Origin: an uncultured Mycoplasmatota bacterium
GTDB taxonomy: Bacteria; Bacillota_I; Bacilli_A; RF39; UBA660
Length of the DNA stretch: 64,000 nt
Direction of reading: 5' to 3'
NCBI GenBank assembly: GCA_900552495.1
Contig: URZY01000009.1
Coordinates: forward strand, 1-64,000
The notes beneath the pieces are model-generated. The model made no database searches. It had not been told where the DNA came from and saw nothing but the letters and a program-made list of their open reading frames with translations. Each line of letters begins with the position of its first letter. The stretch's first letter is position 1. Positions 54,140-61,487 of this stretch are shown piece after piece. Both the position numbers and the translations under genes were made by a program.

Positions 54140-54700
54140 TTATTCAACTGCTGCTGAAGTGAAATCCTTTAAACTAATGAAGAATTGTTCAGTATGAGTA
54201 TCTTCGCCAACTATAGCTTTAGATAATTCAACATAAACTGTGAATTCTAAAGTTTCTCCAGGATTTAAAGTTTGCTCACCTTCAACTAGGTCAGTTGTAA
54301 TTGTGAAATAATCAGATGTGAATTCTTGACCATCTGCTGTTTCAATTACAAAATTGGCACTATTAAATTTGGCAGCTACACCTTCAGCACTGTCATTTCT
54401 AACAGTAAATGTTGCCATTTTTTGATCACCAACTGTTTTTAAACCTGTAACTGTCATCTTAGCGCTTCTAGAAGTAGAGTCATTAACTGTATCAATCTCT
54501 ACAGTAACTCCATCTGCTCCATCACCAAATGAATCACCTGGTGTAGCAGTTGCAAAAACAACATTGAAGTTTTCAGGAGATTCTACCCCACTTGCCGTAC
54601 CTGATATTTTTAATGTTTGTGTAGTAGCAGCAAAAGCTATACCGACTGCTAAAACAGCTATTAATAGTGCTACTCCTAAAAAAGTATTTTTCTTTTTCAT
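54140..54700 (-). CDS. TasA/camelysin-like secreted protein
   Basis: A 186-residue protein with a SipW-dependent-type signal: KKKNTFLGVALLIAVLAVG then IAFAATTQTLKISGTAS, where cleavage is expected near AFA/AT. The mature part is an acidic beta-sandwich (about 150 residues), like TasA/CalY fibre subunits. It heads the cluster with the SipW-type peptidase. The ribosome site (GGAGGAGG) is the strongest in the cluster, so high expression is likely. It may form extracellular fibres (inference). Confidence 0.85.
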   Translation of the reverse strand: MKKKNTFLGVALLIAVLAVGIAFAATTQTLKISGTASGVESPENFNVVFATATPGDSFGDGADGVTVEIDTVNDSTSRSAKMTVTGLKTVGDQKMATFTVRNDSAEGVAAKFNSANFVIETADGQEFTSDYFTITTDLVEGEQTLNPGETLEFTVYVELSKAIVGEDTHTEQFFISLKDFTSAAVE

Positions 54701-54842
54701 GTTTTCACCTCCTCCATTTTAAATTTCACTGTGTAATCAATACACTACTGCAGAACTTACTACCATATGAGAGGGACTCATATATTTTGGCTATCTTATA
54801 TTCTACATAGTTTATTATAAATTATTTTCTTTAAAAAATCTA
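54701..54842 (-). promoter_or_regulatory. Leader and promoter region of the TasA-like gene
   Basis: A TATAAT box (54814-54819) with a poor -35 precedes a leader that can fold two small hairpins: ATATGAG / CTCATAT (loop TCCCT) and GTGTA / TACAC. Neither has a T-run; they may stabilise a highly expressed mRNA. No known riboswitch is recognised. The remaining 54843-54941 is AT-rich. Confidence 0.4.
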
Positions 54843-54941
54843 TTAATTTTGTCGAATTTTGTCTATTTTTGCCAAAATAAAAGAAAGGAAATTTGTAAAC
54901 TATAAGTTTTCTATTTCTACTTTCTTTAATTGTTATTAATA

Positions 54942-55910
54942 TTATAAAAGCTTTAAATCTTCTAAATCTCGGTAGGTTTTTTCTTCCCAACTAGACGCCT
55001 GAACTTCGGCAATATGTTTTTTTTCTAATAAAAGCATTAATATTCGTGACTGTCCTATCCCTCCACCAATGGTATAAGGAAGCTGCTCTTCAATAATTTT
55101 TTGATGATATGGAAGTGATAGCTTTTCAAGAGAAGATGTTTTTTCTAATTGTTTTAAGAGTGCTTCTTTATCTACTCTTATACCCATTGATGATAATTCA
55201 ATAGCTTTTTCTATAGTTTTATCATAAACAAGTAAATCTCCATCTAGGGACCAATCGTCATAATCAGGACTGCGTAAATCATGAACTATTCCTGATTTAA
55301 GTTTATCTCCTATACCAATAATGAAAACAGCCTTCTTATCTTTTGTAATTAAATCTTCTCTTTCTTTAGGAGTCTTATCCGGATATAAGTCTTCTAGTTC
55401 TTGAGATGTTATAAAATAAATTGTTTTAGGTAGATCTAACGATAAAAAACGATATTTCTGTTTTAAATAAACCGCTGTTTGCCTAATGGCTTTATATATG
55501 GATTTAACAGTTTCTTTTAAATATTCGATAGTTCGGTCTTCTTTAGAAATTACTTTTTCCCAGTCCCATTGTTCTACATATAGTGAATGTATTTCGTCAA
55601 CATATTCATCTTTTCTAATAGCTTTCATATCAGTATATAAACCAGTATGAAGAGGAAACTGATATTTTCCTAAGGCCTCCCGCTTCCATTTAGCTAAAGA
55701 GTGCACTATCTCAAAACGTTCTTTTCCTTTACTAAAGCCAACGGCTTTTTCTACGCCAGTTAAACTATCTTGTAAACCGGATGATGTTTTTACAAACAGT
55801 GGACTAGGAACCTTGGTTAGACTTAGTCTTGTTTCAATTTGACTTTCAAAATATTTTTTTGTTTCAGCAATCATTGTTATTGTTTCTAAATAAGTTAATT
55901 CTTTTTTCAT
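54942..55910 (-). CDS. asnA: Aspartate-ammonia ligase (asparagine synthetase A)
   Basis: Makes asparagine from aspartate, ammonia and ATP; a class II aminoacyl-tRNA-synthetase-like fold. At 322 residues it is about full length. Motifs: LSLTKVPSPLFV, GLQDSLTGVEKAVGF, HSLAKWKR, LHSLYVEQWDWEK-like block, DYDDWSLDGDL and the C-terminal PYTIGGGIGQSRILMLLL. The ribosome site is AGAAGGAA. An Asn-rich leader peptide and competing hairpins lie directly upstream, after a T-box-controlled gene. Confidence 0.97.
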   Translation of the reverse strand: MKKELTYLETITMIAETKKYFESQIETRLSLTKVPSPLFVKTSSGLQDSLTGVEKAVGFSKGKERFEIVHSLAKWKREALGKYQFPLHTGLYTDMKAIRKDEYVDEIHSLYVEQWDWEKVISKEDRTIEYLKETVKSIYKAIRQTAVYLKQKYRFLSLDLPKTIYFITSQELEDLYPDKTPKEREDLITKDKKAVFIIGIGDKLKSGIVHDLRSPDYDDWSLDGDLLVYDKTIEKAIELSSMGIRVDKEALLKQLEKTSSLEKLSLPYHQKIIEEQLPYTIGGGIGQSRILMLLLEKKHIAEVQASSWEEKTYRDLEDLKLL

Positions 55911-55961
55911 TTTCTATTCCTTCTTTCTTAATTTTTTTTGATATTCAATATTATTTAATTA

Positions 55962-56039
55962 AGATATTTGTAGGAAATATCTATTTTATTACTTTCATAA
56001 AATAGATTTAAAATGAAATATTTAGAATCTATTTTATGA
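55962..56039 (-). promoter_or_regulatory. Mutually exclusive hairpins between the Asn leader peptide and asnA
   Basis: Four segments on the minus strand can pair alternately. ATAAAATAGATT (56028-56039, overlapping the leader stop) pairs with AATCTATTTTAT (55999-56010). The latter also pairs with ATAAAATAGA (55982-55991). The end of that third segment, AGATATTT, pairs with AAATATCT (55962-55969). This is the logic of a ribosome-controlled attenuator. No strong T-run follows the last hairpin, so control could be at translation rather than termination. Confidence 0.6.
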
Positions 56040-56072
56040 TAATTTGTTATTGTTGTTATTACCATCTGTCAT
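56034..56072 (-). CDS. Asn-rich leader peptide of asnA (12 aa)
   Basis: The frame reads MTDGNNNNNKLS: five of twelve codons are consecutive Asn codons (AAT AAC AAC AAT AAC). AAGGAAGTGATG, close to a perfect anti-16S match, lies at the right distance before its ATG. It starts 13 nt after the stop of the T-box-controlled gene and 123 nt ahead of asnA. Stalling at Asn codons when Asn-tRNA is scarce would change folding of the downstream hairpins. The function is inferred from this layout, the same as in classical his, trp and leu leaders. Confidence 0.8.
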   Translation of the reverse strand: MTDGNNNNNKLS

Positions 56073-56085
56073 ACTCATCACTTCC

Positions 56086-56937
56086 TTATATTTTCTTTAT
56101 TTGTTTTGGTTTAGTTACTTTACGAATTTCTCTTTGTTTTTCAACACTATCTAGAAATTCTTGCTTAGTAAAGCTAGCTGTAATATTTCTTATTCCATTA
56201 ATGATATATAACGGTTGTTCAAGATAACAATCTAATGATTCACCAGCAGCTAATGTGTCTGTCATCTGTTGACTTATAGGTGGACATACATCCATATAAA
56301 TTCTAGTTGCTCTAGAAATTTCACCTAATTGTTCTTGCTCTTTTTTTATTAGTTCAGGACTTGGAAGCGAGTCTACTACTTGTTCTAAAGGTATATGACG
56401 ACTTTGCATTAGATGTTGTAGATGTGTAATAAACCGCTCTCCATATTCTTCCTTATATTTGTCTAATTCTTTAGCAGTTTCTTTAAATGGTGCATCAAAT
56501 TCCTTAGCTTTTCTTGCAACAAAGTCTAGGTAAGCTACTATGACATCATCTGTTTGTCCATGAATGCTAATATATTTTTCTAACATGTCTACTAAAGCAT
56601 ATTCCTCAAATAAATCTTTTATATAGGTAAACCAAATTTCGTCAAGTGCGGCGGCTGTTAACTGGGGATATCTTTTAGAAATATCATATATTCCTTTAAT
56701 CGTTTCTTTACTAGTTCTTACGTCATATCTTCCACCAAAACCTTGAAATTGAGTTATAAATAATTTATAGGTATCTGCATCTAAAGAAATATCACCTAGT
56801 ATTTCTTTTATATATTTTGTTCTACATTGTCTTGCTTCCTCAGTAAAGATACAACCTTTAAATTCTTCTGGTTCTTTTACTAAAAACTCACTTAATGGAT
56901 ATTCTTTTTTCAATTCTTCTTTAAAAAATTTACTCAT
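56086..56937 (-). CDS. Unknown protein in the Asn T-box operon
   Basis: A 283-residue, soluble, mainly helical protein that I do not recognise; it has no signal peptide or membrane segment. It contains QGFGGRYDVRTSKETIKGIY, a Cys in MDVCPPIS and a highly charged C-terminus (KVTKPKQIKKI). The ATG follows AAAGGAGGTGA immediately behind the T-box antiterminator. As the first gene under Asn-tRNA control and upstream of asnA, it likely serves asparagine or Asn-tRNA metabolism, but the sequence shows no enzyme motif. Confidence 0.75.
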   Translation of the reverse strand: MSKFFKEELKKEYPLSEFLVKEPEEFKGCIFTEEARQCRTKYIKEILGDISLDADTYKLFITQFQGFGGRYDVRTSKETIKGIYDISKRYPQLTAAALDEIWFTYIKDLFEEYALVDMLEKYISIHGQTDDVIVAYLDFVARKAKEFDAPFKETAKELDKYKEEYGERFITHLQHLMQSRHIPLEQVVDSLPSPELIKKEQEQLGEISRATRIYMDVCPPISQQMTDTLAAGESLDCYLEQPLYIINGIRNITASFTKQEFLDSVEKQREIRKVTKPKQIKKI

Positions 56938-56964
56938 TGTGTCACCTCCTTTATTATAAATAAA

Positions 56965-57245
56965 AATACCCGTATCATCCTACAATAAGGACGAATACGG
57001 GTATCCGCGGTGCCACCTTAATTTATTACTAAAGTTATTTTAAACTTTTTTAGTAATCTCTTTTTCTGCTCTAACAAGCATAGCAATATGATAACGGATT
57101 GCTTTTTTTCCGAACTAGTCTACTAAGAATTTATCTTTTCGGTAGTTTGCTCCGAGGTGTTCTTTCACAATAAGTTTATAATTGGTTCACACTATACCCA
57201 ACTCACTGTTATAAACATTAAAGTTACTTTTCCTCATCAATGCAA
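56965..57245 (-). promoter_or_regulatory. T-box leader, probable asparagine (AAC) specifier
   Basis: The T-box motif AAGGTGGCACCGCGG lies at 57005-57019 and is followed by the terminator stem ATACCCGTAT / ATACGGGTAT (56966-57004) with a T-rich tail. Stem I features include AGTGAGTTGG and the apical GTGTGAACC. The specifier loop reads GTGAAAG-AAC-ACC, giving AAC at 57159-57161; the downstream asnA supports the Asn reading. Uncharged tRNA(Asn) should favour antitermination. The leader fills nearly all of the 56938-57286 gap. Confidence 0.93.
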
Positions 57246-57249
57246 GCAT

Positions 57250-57278
57250 ATTATAACATACTTTTAGTCTTTTGTCAA
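57250..57278 (-). promoter_or_regulatory. Consensus SigA promoter of the asn operon
   Basis: TTGACA (57273-57278) and TATAAT (57250-57255) are separated by 17 nt, a perfect consensus directly upstream of the T-box leader. Confidence 0.9.
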
Positions 57279-57286
57279 ACGACGGT

Positions 57287-58027
57287 CTATGCTAATCTGG
57301 AATTAGTTCTTTTTTGTTCTGAAAAAGGGATGAGATTTTTATTAGCAATAGCTAGTTTTTCATGACTTTGAGATAGTTGTTCTTCACCTTTAGAAAACAT
57401 TTTTAAATACATAGAACCTGGGAGTTCTTTGTAGTTAAGTGGATGGGGATCAAAACCTGTTTTGGTGTTATAAAAACTATCACCATACATTTTCGCATAT
57501 TCCGATGTAAGTTCAATGTAACCATATCGTAATAGGAAGTCGGCAGCATCTTGATCCTCTTCCTTTATAAAATACCCTGGATCTGGTGTTAATATTATTT
57601 GCTGTTGATTGGCTGGATTCAAAAGGTATTTATCTTTACGACATTGGTCTTGTTTAAAAAATTGAATATACGTAGCATCTAATAAATAAGATTTCTCTTC
57701 TCCCTCTACATTCAATGTTGCGACAGAAAAATTATGACCTACTACAGTTGGAAGAACGGCTTTTAATGTGGAACAATGCTTGGTGGGGCAATTTATTCTT
57801 TCTAAGTAATCACCTAAAATACTTTGTGCTAAATCACATTTAAAATCATAATTATCTAATGATGGATTTATCTTTTCTCTAGTAAGAAAAATAATAGTAC
57901 GCAAAAATTCTTCAGCTTCATTCTCAGTTATTGCTTCGCCTCTGGAAATCCTATTTTCTATATTACTGTAGTAATCTAAATCAATATTTGTGGCTTTATA
58001 CGGTTTAAAATCTACAATATATTCCAT
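57287..58027 (-). CDS. Possible papain/transglutaminase-fold protein
   Basis: A 246-residue soluble protein. Cys in FKCDLAQSILGDYL, His in VVGHNFSVATL and Asp in YLLDATYIQFF occur in the order and spacing of Cys-His-Asp papain-like or transglutaminase-like enzymes. The specific family is not recognised, so the catalytic reading is inference. The ATG at 58027 follows GGAG 8 nt upstream. It is the last gene after the sulfatase and zinc-ribbon genes, 11 nt from the latter. Confidence 0.55.
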   Translation of the reverse strand: MEYIVDFKPYKATNIDLDYYSNIENRISRGEAITENEAEEFLRTIIFLTREKINPSLDNYDFKCDLAQSILGDYLERINCPTKHCSTLKAVLPTVVGHNFSVATLNVEGEEKSYLLDATYIQFFKQDQCRKDKYLLNPANQQQIILTPDPGYFIKEEDQDAADFLLRYGYIELTSEYAKMYGDSFYNTKTGFDPHPLNYKELPGSMYLKMFSKGEEQLSQSHEKLAIANKNLIPFSEQKRTNSRLA

Positions 58028-58038
58028 ATTCACATCTC

Positions 58039-58773
58039 CTATTCAATTATTTTTATTTCTGCAGGAACAATATCTTCTATTATTGTATTGCAATAAGCAC
58101 ACCTAGTTTTACTGCCTCGATTTAAATCATTTAAAGCTCCACAATTTGGACAACTAATAGTAATAAAATCTTTTTCTTTCTTTCTTTTTTCAATTGTGTA
58201 ATAAATTATTTCCTTATCAATTTCATTAAGTTTGATACCATTTAGTAAGTTACTATTATATAAAGCATTAATTTCTTGATATATCTTTTCTTTGGTTTCC
58301 GCTAAATTTTCATTTGTTACACCAGGCATGCGACAAGCTATTTCTGAAAGAGATAAATGATTATAATAAATATATGGTTTGTACTTTTCAATTAGTTTAA
58401 ATTCTTCTTCATTGCAAGCATAAAGCATTCCATTTTTATGATCTAGACTATAAGTTCCTAATTGACGTTTGTTTTTTAAATATTTTATTTTTAAAATACA
58501 TTCTTCGTATGAGCAATTGGCTTTTTCAGCAATTTTTCTTATATCTCTTAGTTTGTCTACTTCTATTAAGTTGTAAATTTTATTTATTTTTATTTCAAAA
58601 TTACTGTCAACCGGAACAACATTATCATAAAATTTGGCATAGCGTTGGTATGACGGCTCATTAACCGTTCCTGTTTTGGTTATAGTCTGATATTGATGCT
58701 TAGTTTTAATAATTAGTAATATACCGATGATAATTACTAATATCGAGATAATTATTAATAGTATTGATTCCAT
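58039..58773 (-). CDS. Membrane-anchored protein with C-terminal zinc ribbon
   Basis: A 244-residue protein. An N-terminal membrane helix (2-23) is followed by two winged-helix-like helical segments (about 60-115, LRDIRKIAEKANCSYEECILKIKYL, and 135-185) and a zinc ribbon (CPNC ... CAYC, about 215-235). The layout suggests a membrane-bound regulator; no known family is certain. It starts 2 nt after the sulfatase stop with no separate ribosome site, so its translation is coupled. Confidence 0.65.
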   Translation of the reverse strand: MESILLIIISILVIIIGILLIIKTKHQYQTITKTGTVNEPSYQRYAKFYDNVVPVDSNFEIKINKIYNLIEVDKLRDIRKIAEKANCSYEECILKIKYLKNKRQLGTYSLDHKNGMLYACNEEEFKLIEKYKPYIYYNHLSLSEIACRMPGVTNENLAETKEKIYQEINALYNSNLLNGIKLNEIDKEIIYYTIEKRKKEKDFITISCPNCGALNDLNRGSKTRCAYCNTIIEDIVPAEIKIIE

Positions 58774-58775
58774 AT

Positions 58776-60200
58776 TTATTTATATGCAAGAACGTTATTA
58801 TTGTAGAAAGTTGATCTTTTGTCTAATTCATTTAATACGTACTTGTATCCTTTCTGCTCAATTAATGTTTTTTCTTTTGAATAAAGGTTCGTTCCTAAAG
58901 CTAGACGGTCATTCTCAATGTTCACCCCAAGAGCAGCTAGAGTGGTTGGAAACATATCTAGGGTAGAAAATTTCCTGTTGGTCGTGTATTTAGTAGTTGC
59001 TGATGAATTAATAATAACATTGTAGATTGTTCTTGTATAGTCTTTAGGAAGATCTTTAAAATAATCGGTATCCATACTTAGGTGATCACCAACTAAAATT
59101 ACTACTGTATCCTCATAAAAGTCTTGTGTTTGTAGCCAAGTGAGAAAGGCGGCTATTTTAGAGTCGGCACAGCTGATAACATTTGAGTATTGATCAGCAT
59201 ATTTTTTTTCACAGGTTTTGGCTAAATAGCCATCCTCAAAGTGAGTATCAACTGTTAGCATAGTATAATTAAATGGCTCTTTAGATTTAGCTATTTCTGT
59301 CAATTGCTCTTTTGCCTTAGTAAATAAATCATCATCATCAAATCCCCACCAAACAATATCATTTTCTGTCATTGCTTTTTCTTCAAGGGCAGTATTTAAA
59401 TCGTATATTTTATAATTTCCATGTTTTTCAAAATATTGTTTACGACATCCATAATTAGAATCCGATCCTAATAACAAATAGTTGCTATAGCCATTTTCTT
59501 GTAATATATCACCAAGTGTCTTAGTATTAGGAAAAAAGTTATTTAAGTCAATAATACCATTACTGCTGAGATTAATTTTTAGAGGAAGACCACTTGTTTG
59601 CCCTACCATAGCAGCTGCTGTCCACGCAGTTCCGTTTAAGGATAAAGCTCCGCCTTGGTGAGTGGTATTAGAAAAACTAGTGTGTTCTTTGGTTAACTTG
59701 GTTAATGTTGGGGTTAAACTTTGGTTGTTACTTCCACCATTTTTCTTATTGGTATAAGTATTCTCCATTGATTCTAAATATATATATATTAGATTTTTTT
59801 TATTTTCAGGAAAGGTTAGTTTGACATCTTTTGTTTCGACATAATTATTTTCTATAAAATCTGATTGTTGGATTTGATTGGCAAGATAAGTAAAAAGATT
59901 TATTTTGTAGAAGTCAATGAGTAAAACTATTATTAGTAAAATAATATTTATGAACTTTTTCTGCTTAGAAAAATAGTGGTCAATAATAAATGCACTGATA
60001 AAACCTAAAATGACACCGGGTAAAAAAACTTCAATAGCAAGTGAGGAAAAGCTTTGGGTGCTTATCCCCCCTAGTGGTACTAGTAAATGAAAGAATAGTT
60101 CATCTCCAGTAAAATTTCCATAAGTATTTCTAGCCCAAAATGCGGCAAAGAATAAAGTCCAAATTAATAAATTAATTATATAATGTCCAATTTTTTTCAT
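58776..60200 (-). CDS. LTA-synthase-like membrane sulfatase/phosphoglycerol transferase
   Basis: A 474-residue protein. Three or four N-terminal helices (residues 5-110) precede an extracellular alkaline-phosphatase-superfamily domain. The metal site Glu is in IYIYLESMENTY, the Thr nucleophile region is LNGTAWTAAAMVG, and VDTHFEDGY plus ILVGDHLSMD complete the metal ligands. This resembles LtaS and OpgB enzymes, which transfer glycerol phosphate to lipoteichoic acid or glycans. It heads a three-gene operon. Confidence 0.88.
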   Translation of the reverse strand: MKKIGHYIINLLIWTLFFAAFWARNTYGNFTGDELFFHLLVPLGGISTQSFSSLAIEVFLPGVILGFISAFIIDHYFSKQKKFINIILLIIVLLIDFYKINLFTYLANQIQQSDFIENNYVETKDVKLTFPENKKNLIYIYLESMENTYTNKKNGGSNNQSLTPTLTKLTKEHTSFSNTTHQGGALSLNGTAWTAAAMVGQTSGLPLKINLSSNGIIDLNNFFPNTKTLGDILQENGYSNYLLLGSDSNYGCRKQYFEKHGNYKIYDLNTALEEKAMTENDIVWWGFDDDDLFTKAKEQLTEIAKSKEPFNYTMLTVDTHFEDGYLAKTCEKKYADQYSNVISCADSKIAAFLTWLQTQDFYEDTVVILVGDHLSMDTDYFKDLPKDYTRTIYNVIINSSATTKYTTNRKFSTLDMFPTTLAALGVNIENDRLALGTNLYSKEKTLIEQKGYKYVLNELDKRSTFYNNNVLAYK

Positions 60201-60252
60201 ATTATCACCTTATTTAATTATACCACTTTTAAGAGTGTTTTGAAAAAAAAGA

Positions 60253-60272
60253 AAAGGAGTCAATTCTCCTTT
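60253..60272 (-). terminator. Terminator of the FIST/alcohol dehydrogenase operon
   Basis: A 7-bp stem (AAAGGAG / CTCCTTT) is followed by TCTTTTTTTTC on the minus strand, 8 nt beyond the FIST gene. Confidence 0.8.
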
Positions 60273-60280
60273 ATTATTTA

Positions 60281-61468
60281 TTAGTTTTTACCAAAAGCGG
60301 TAAATGATAGCATTAGACCACCACAAATATTTGAAGAATGTTCATCATAGCCATATTCACCAAAGGTAAATACTGTAATAAAAGGTACTCCTTTTGCCTC
60401 TTTGACTAATTGACTATGAACCTCAGCTAGTCGATTACCAATTCCTAATTTTCGTCCACCACAGTGAATTAAAACATAGGCAGCAGGATCGGCATACAAT
60501 TGTTTTTTAACGTCCTTTAGCGTTGTGCCAGTGGAATTAATTAGTTCATCGACTGTTGCTTCTAATTGTATAATAGCTGTTTTAGGGACGACTTTATTTC
60601 CTAAAGTAATTGTGTCATCAGCGGTAGTTCTTGTTCCCATATCATTTCCAAACATAGGATGGCGAACTACAGTTAAATTTCCTAGCGGATCTTTTACACC
60701 TAGAGGTCTAGTGATAGAAGCAGCTAAAAGATTGCTTTTTTGTAGTGACTGTTGTGGAACATTTAACCAAGTAGCATATTTTTTTAAGGCCGAAATGCCA
60801 TCTATAGAAACTAAAGTTCGATCATCTTCTACTTCGGTAATTAAACCAATATTATTTGTCTCGCGATAAGCACCGGTAAATGATGTTACAATTTCACTGT
60901 CGGTATAGAAAAAGGCAACGGCAACACCATCAGTAAAAACTTTATCATTACAAATTATTTTCCATTTACCTTCTACTGTATCGTCAGCGGCACTACCGCC
61001 AAACATTGGAACTCTTCCAATTACATCTTGGATTCCCATTAAATACTCTTCTTCTTGTCTAGGACTAGCGACCATATAGAAGTATGCTGGTGCCCTAGTT
61101 GACTTAGCATTTTGGACTGCTTGGATAGCAACCTTTCTACCGATAGCTCGAGCATCCTTTCCGGCTTCGTGGCAGGCAAGACCAATATTTAAATTTTCAT
61201 CATCTAGCATAAGCATACCGGCAAAGCCATTATCTGATGTGATAATACCATCAGGAACTATAATTGCTCCACTACTTGTACATCCAATTATAGGTGCTTT
61301 CGTTGCAGATTGAACACCTTTGATAACTTCTTTGAGATCATTTTTTACGGATGTAAAAAGAAAGCCCAATTTAGGATTAACTAAATTTTCTTGAGCTTTG
61401 GTAGCTGTTTCTTGGCCGGCAAGATAACTTTCAGTTTCTGTACTGTAGCCGACATTTGATTTTAACAT
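60281..61468 (-). CDS. FIST-domain sensory protein
   Basis: A 395-residue soluble protein with FIST N-terminal (about 30-225, GCTSSGAIIVPDG, MFGGSAADDT) and FIST_C (about 245-375, RPLGVKDPLGN) domains. FIST proteins are thought to bind small ligands such as amino acids in signal transduction. Unusually it has no attached kinase or cyclase domain. It lies 19 nt after an iron alcohol dehydrogenase, so it may sense a metabolite of that pathway (inference). Confidence 0.9.
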   Translation of the reverse strand: MLKSNVGYSTETESYLAGQETATKAQENLVNPKLGFLFTSVKNDLKEVIKGVQSATKAPIIGCTSSGAIIVPDGIITSDNGFAGMLMLDDENLNIGLACHEAGKDARAIGRKVAIQAVQNAKSTRAPAYFYMVASPRQEEEYLMGIQDVIGRVPMFGGSAADDTVEGKWKIICNDKVFTDGVAVAFFYTDSEIVTSFTGAYRETNNIGLITEVEDDRTLVSIDGISALKKYATWLNVPQQSLQKSNLLAASITRPLGVKDPLGNLTVVRHPMFGNDMGTRTTADDTITLGNKVVPKTAIIQLEATVDELINSTGTTLKDVKKQLYADPAAYVLIHCGGRKLGIGNRLAEVHSQLVKEAKGVPFITVFTFGEYGYDEHSSNICGGLMLSFTAFGKN

Positions 61469-61487
61469 GTTACACCTCTTCTCTTAA

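Noticed and set aside
54701..54790. A cyclic-dinucleotide or other known riboswitch before the TasA-like gene
   Set aside because: Only two small hairpins are present; no conserved riboswitch core could be recognised.
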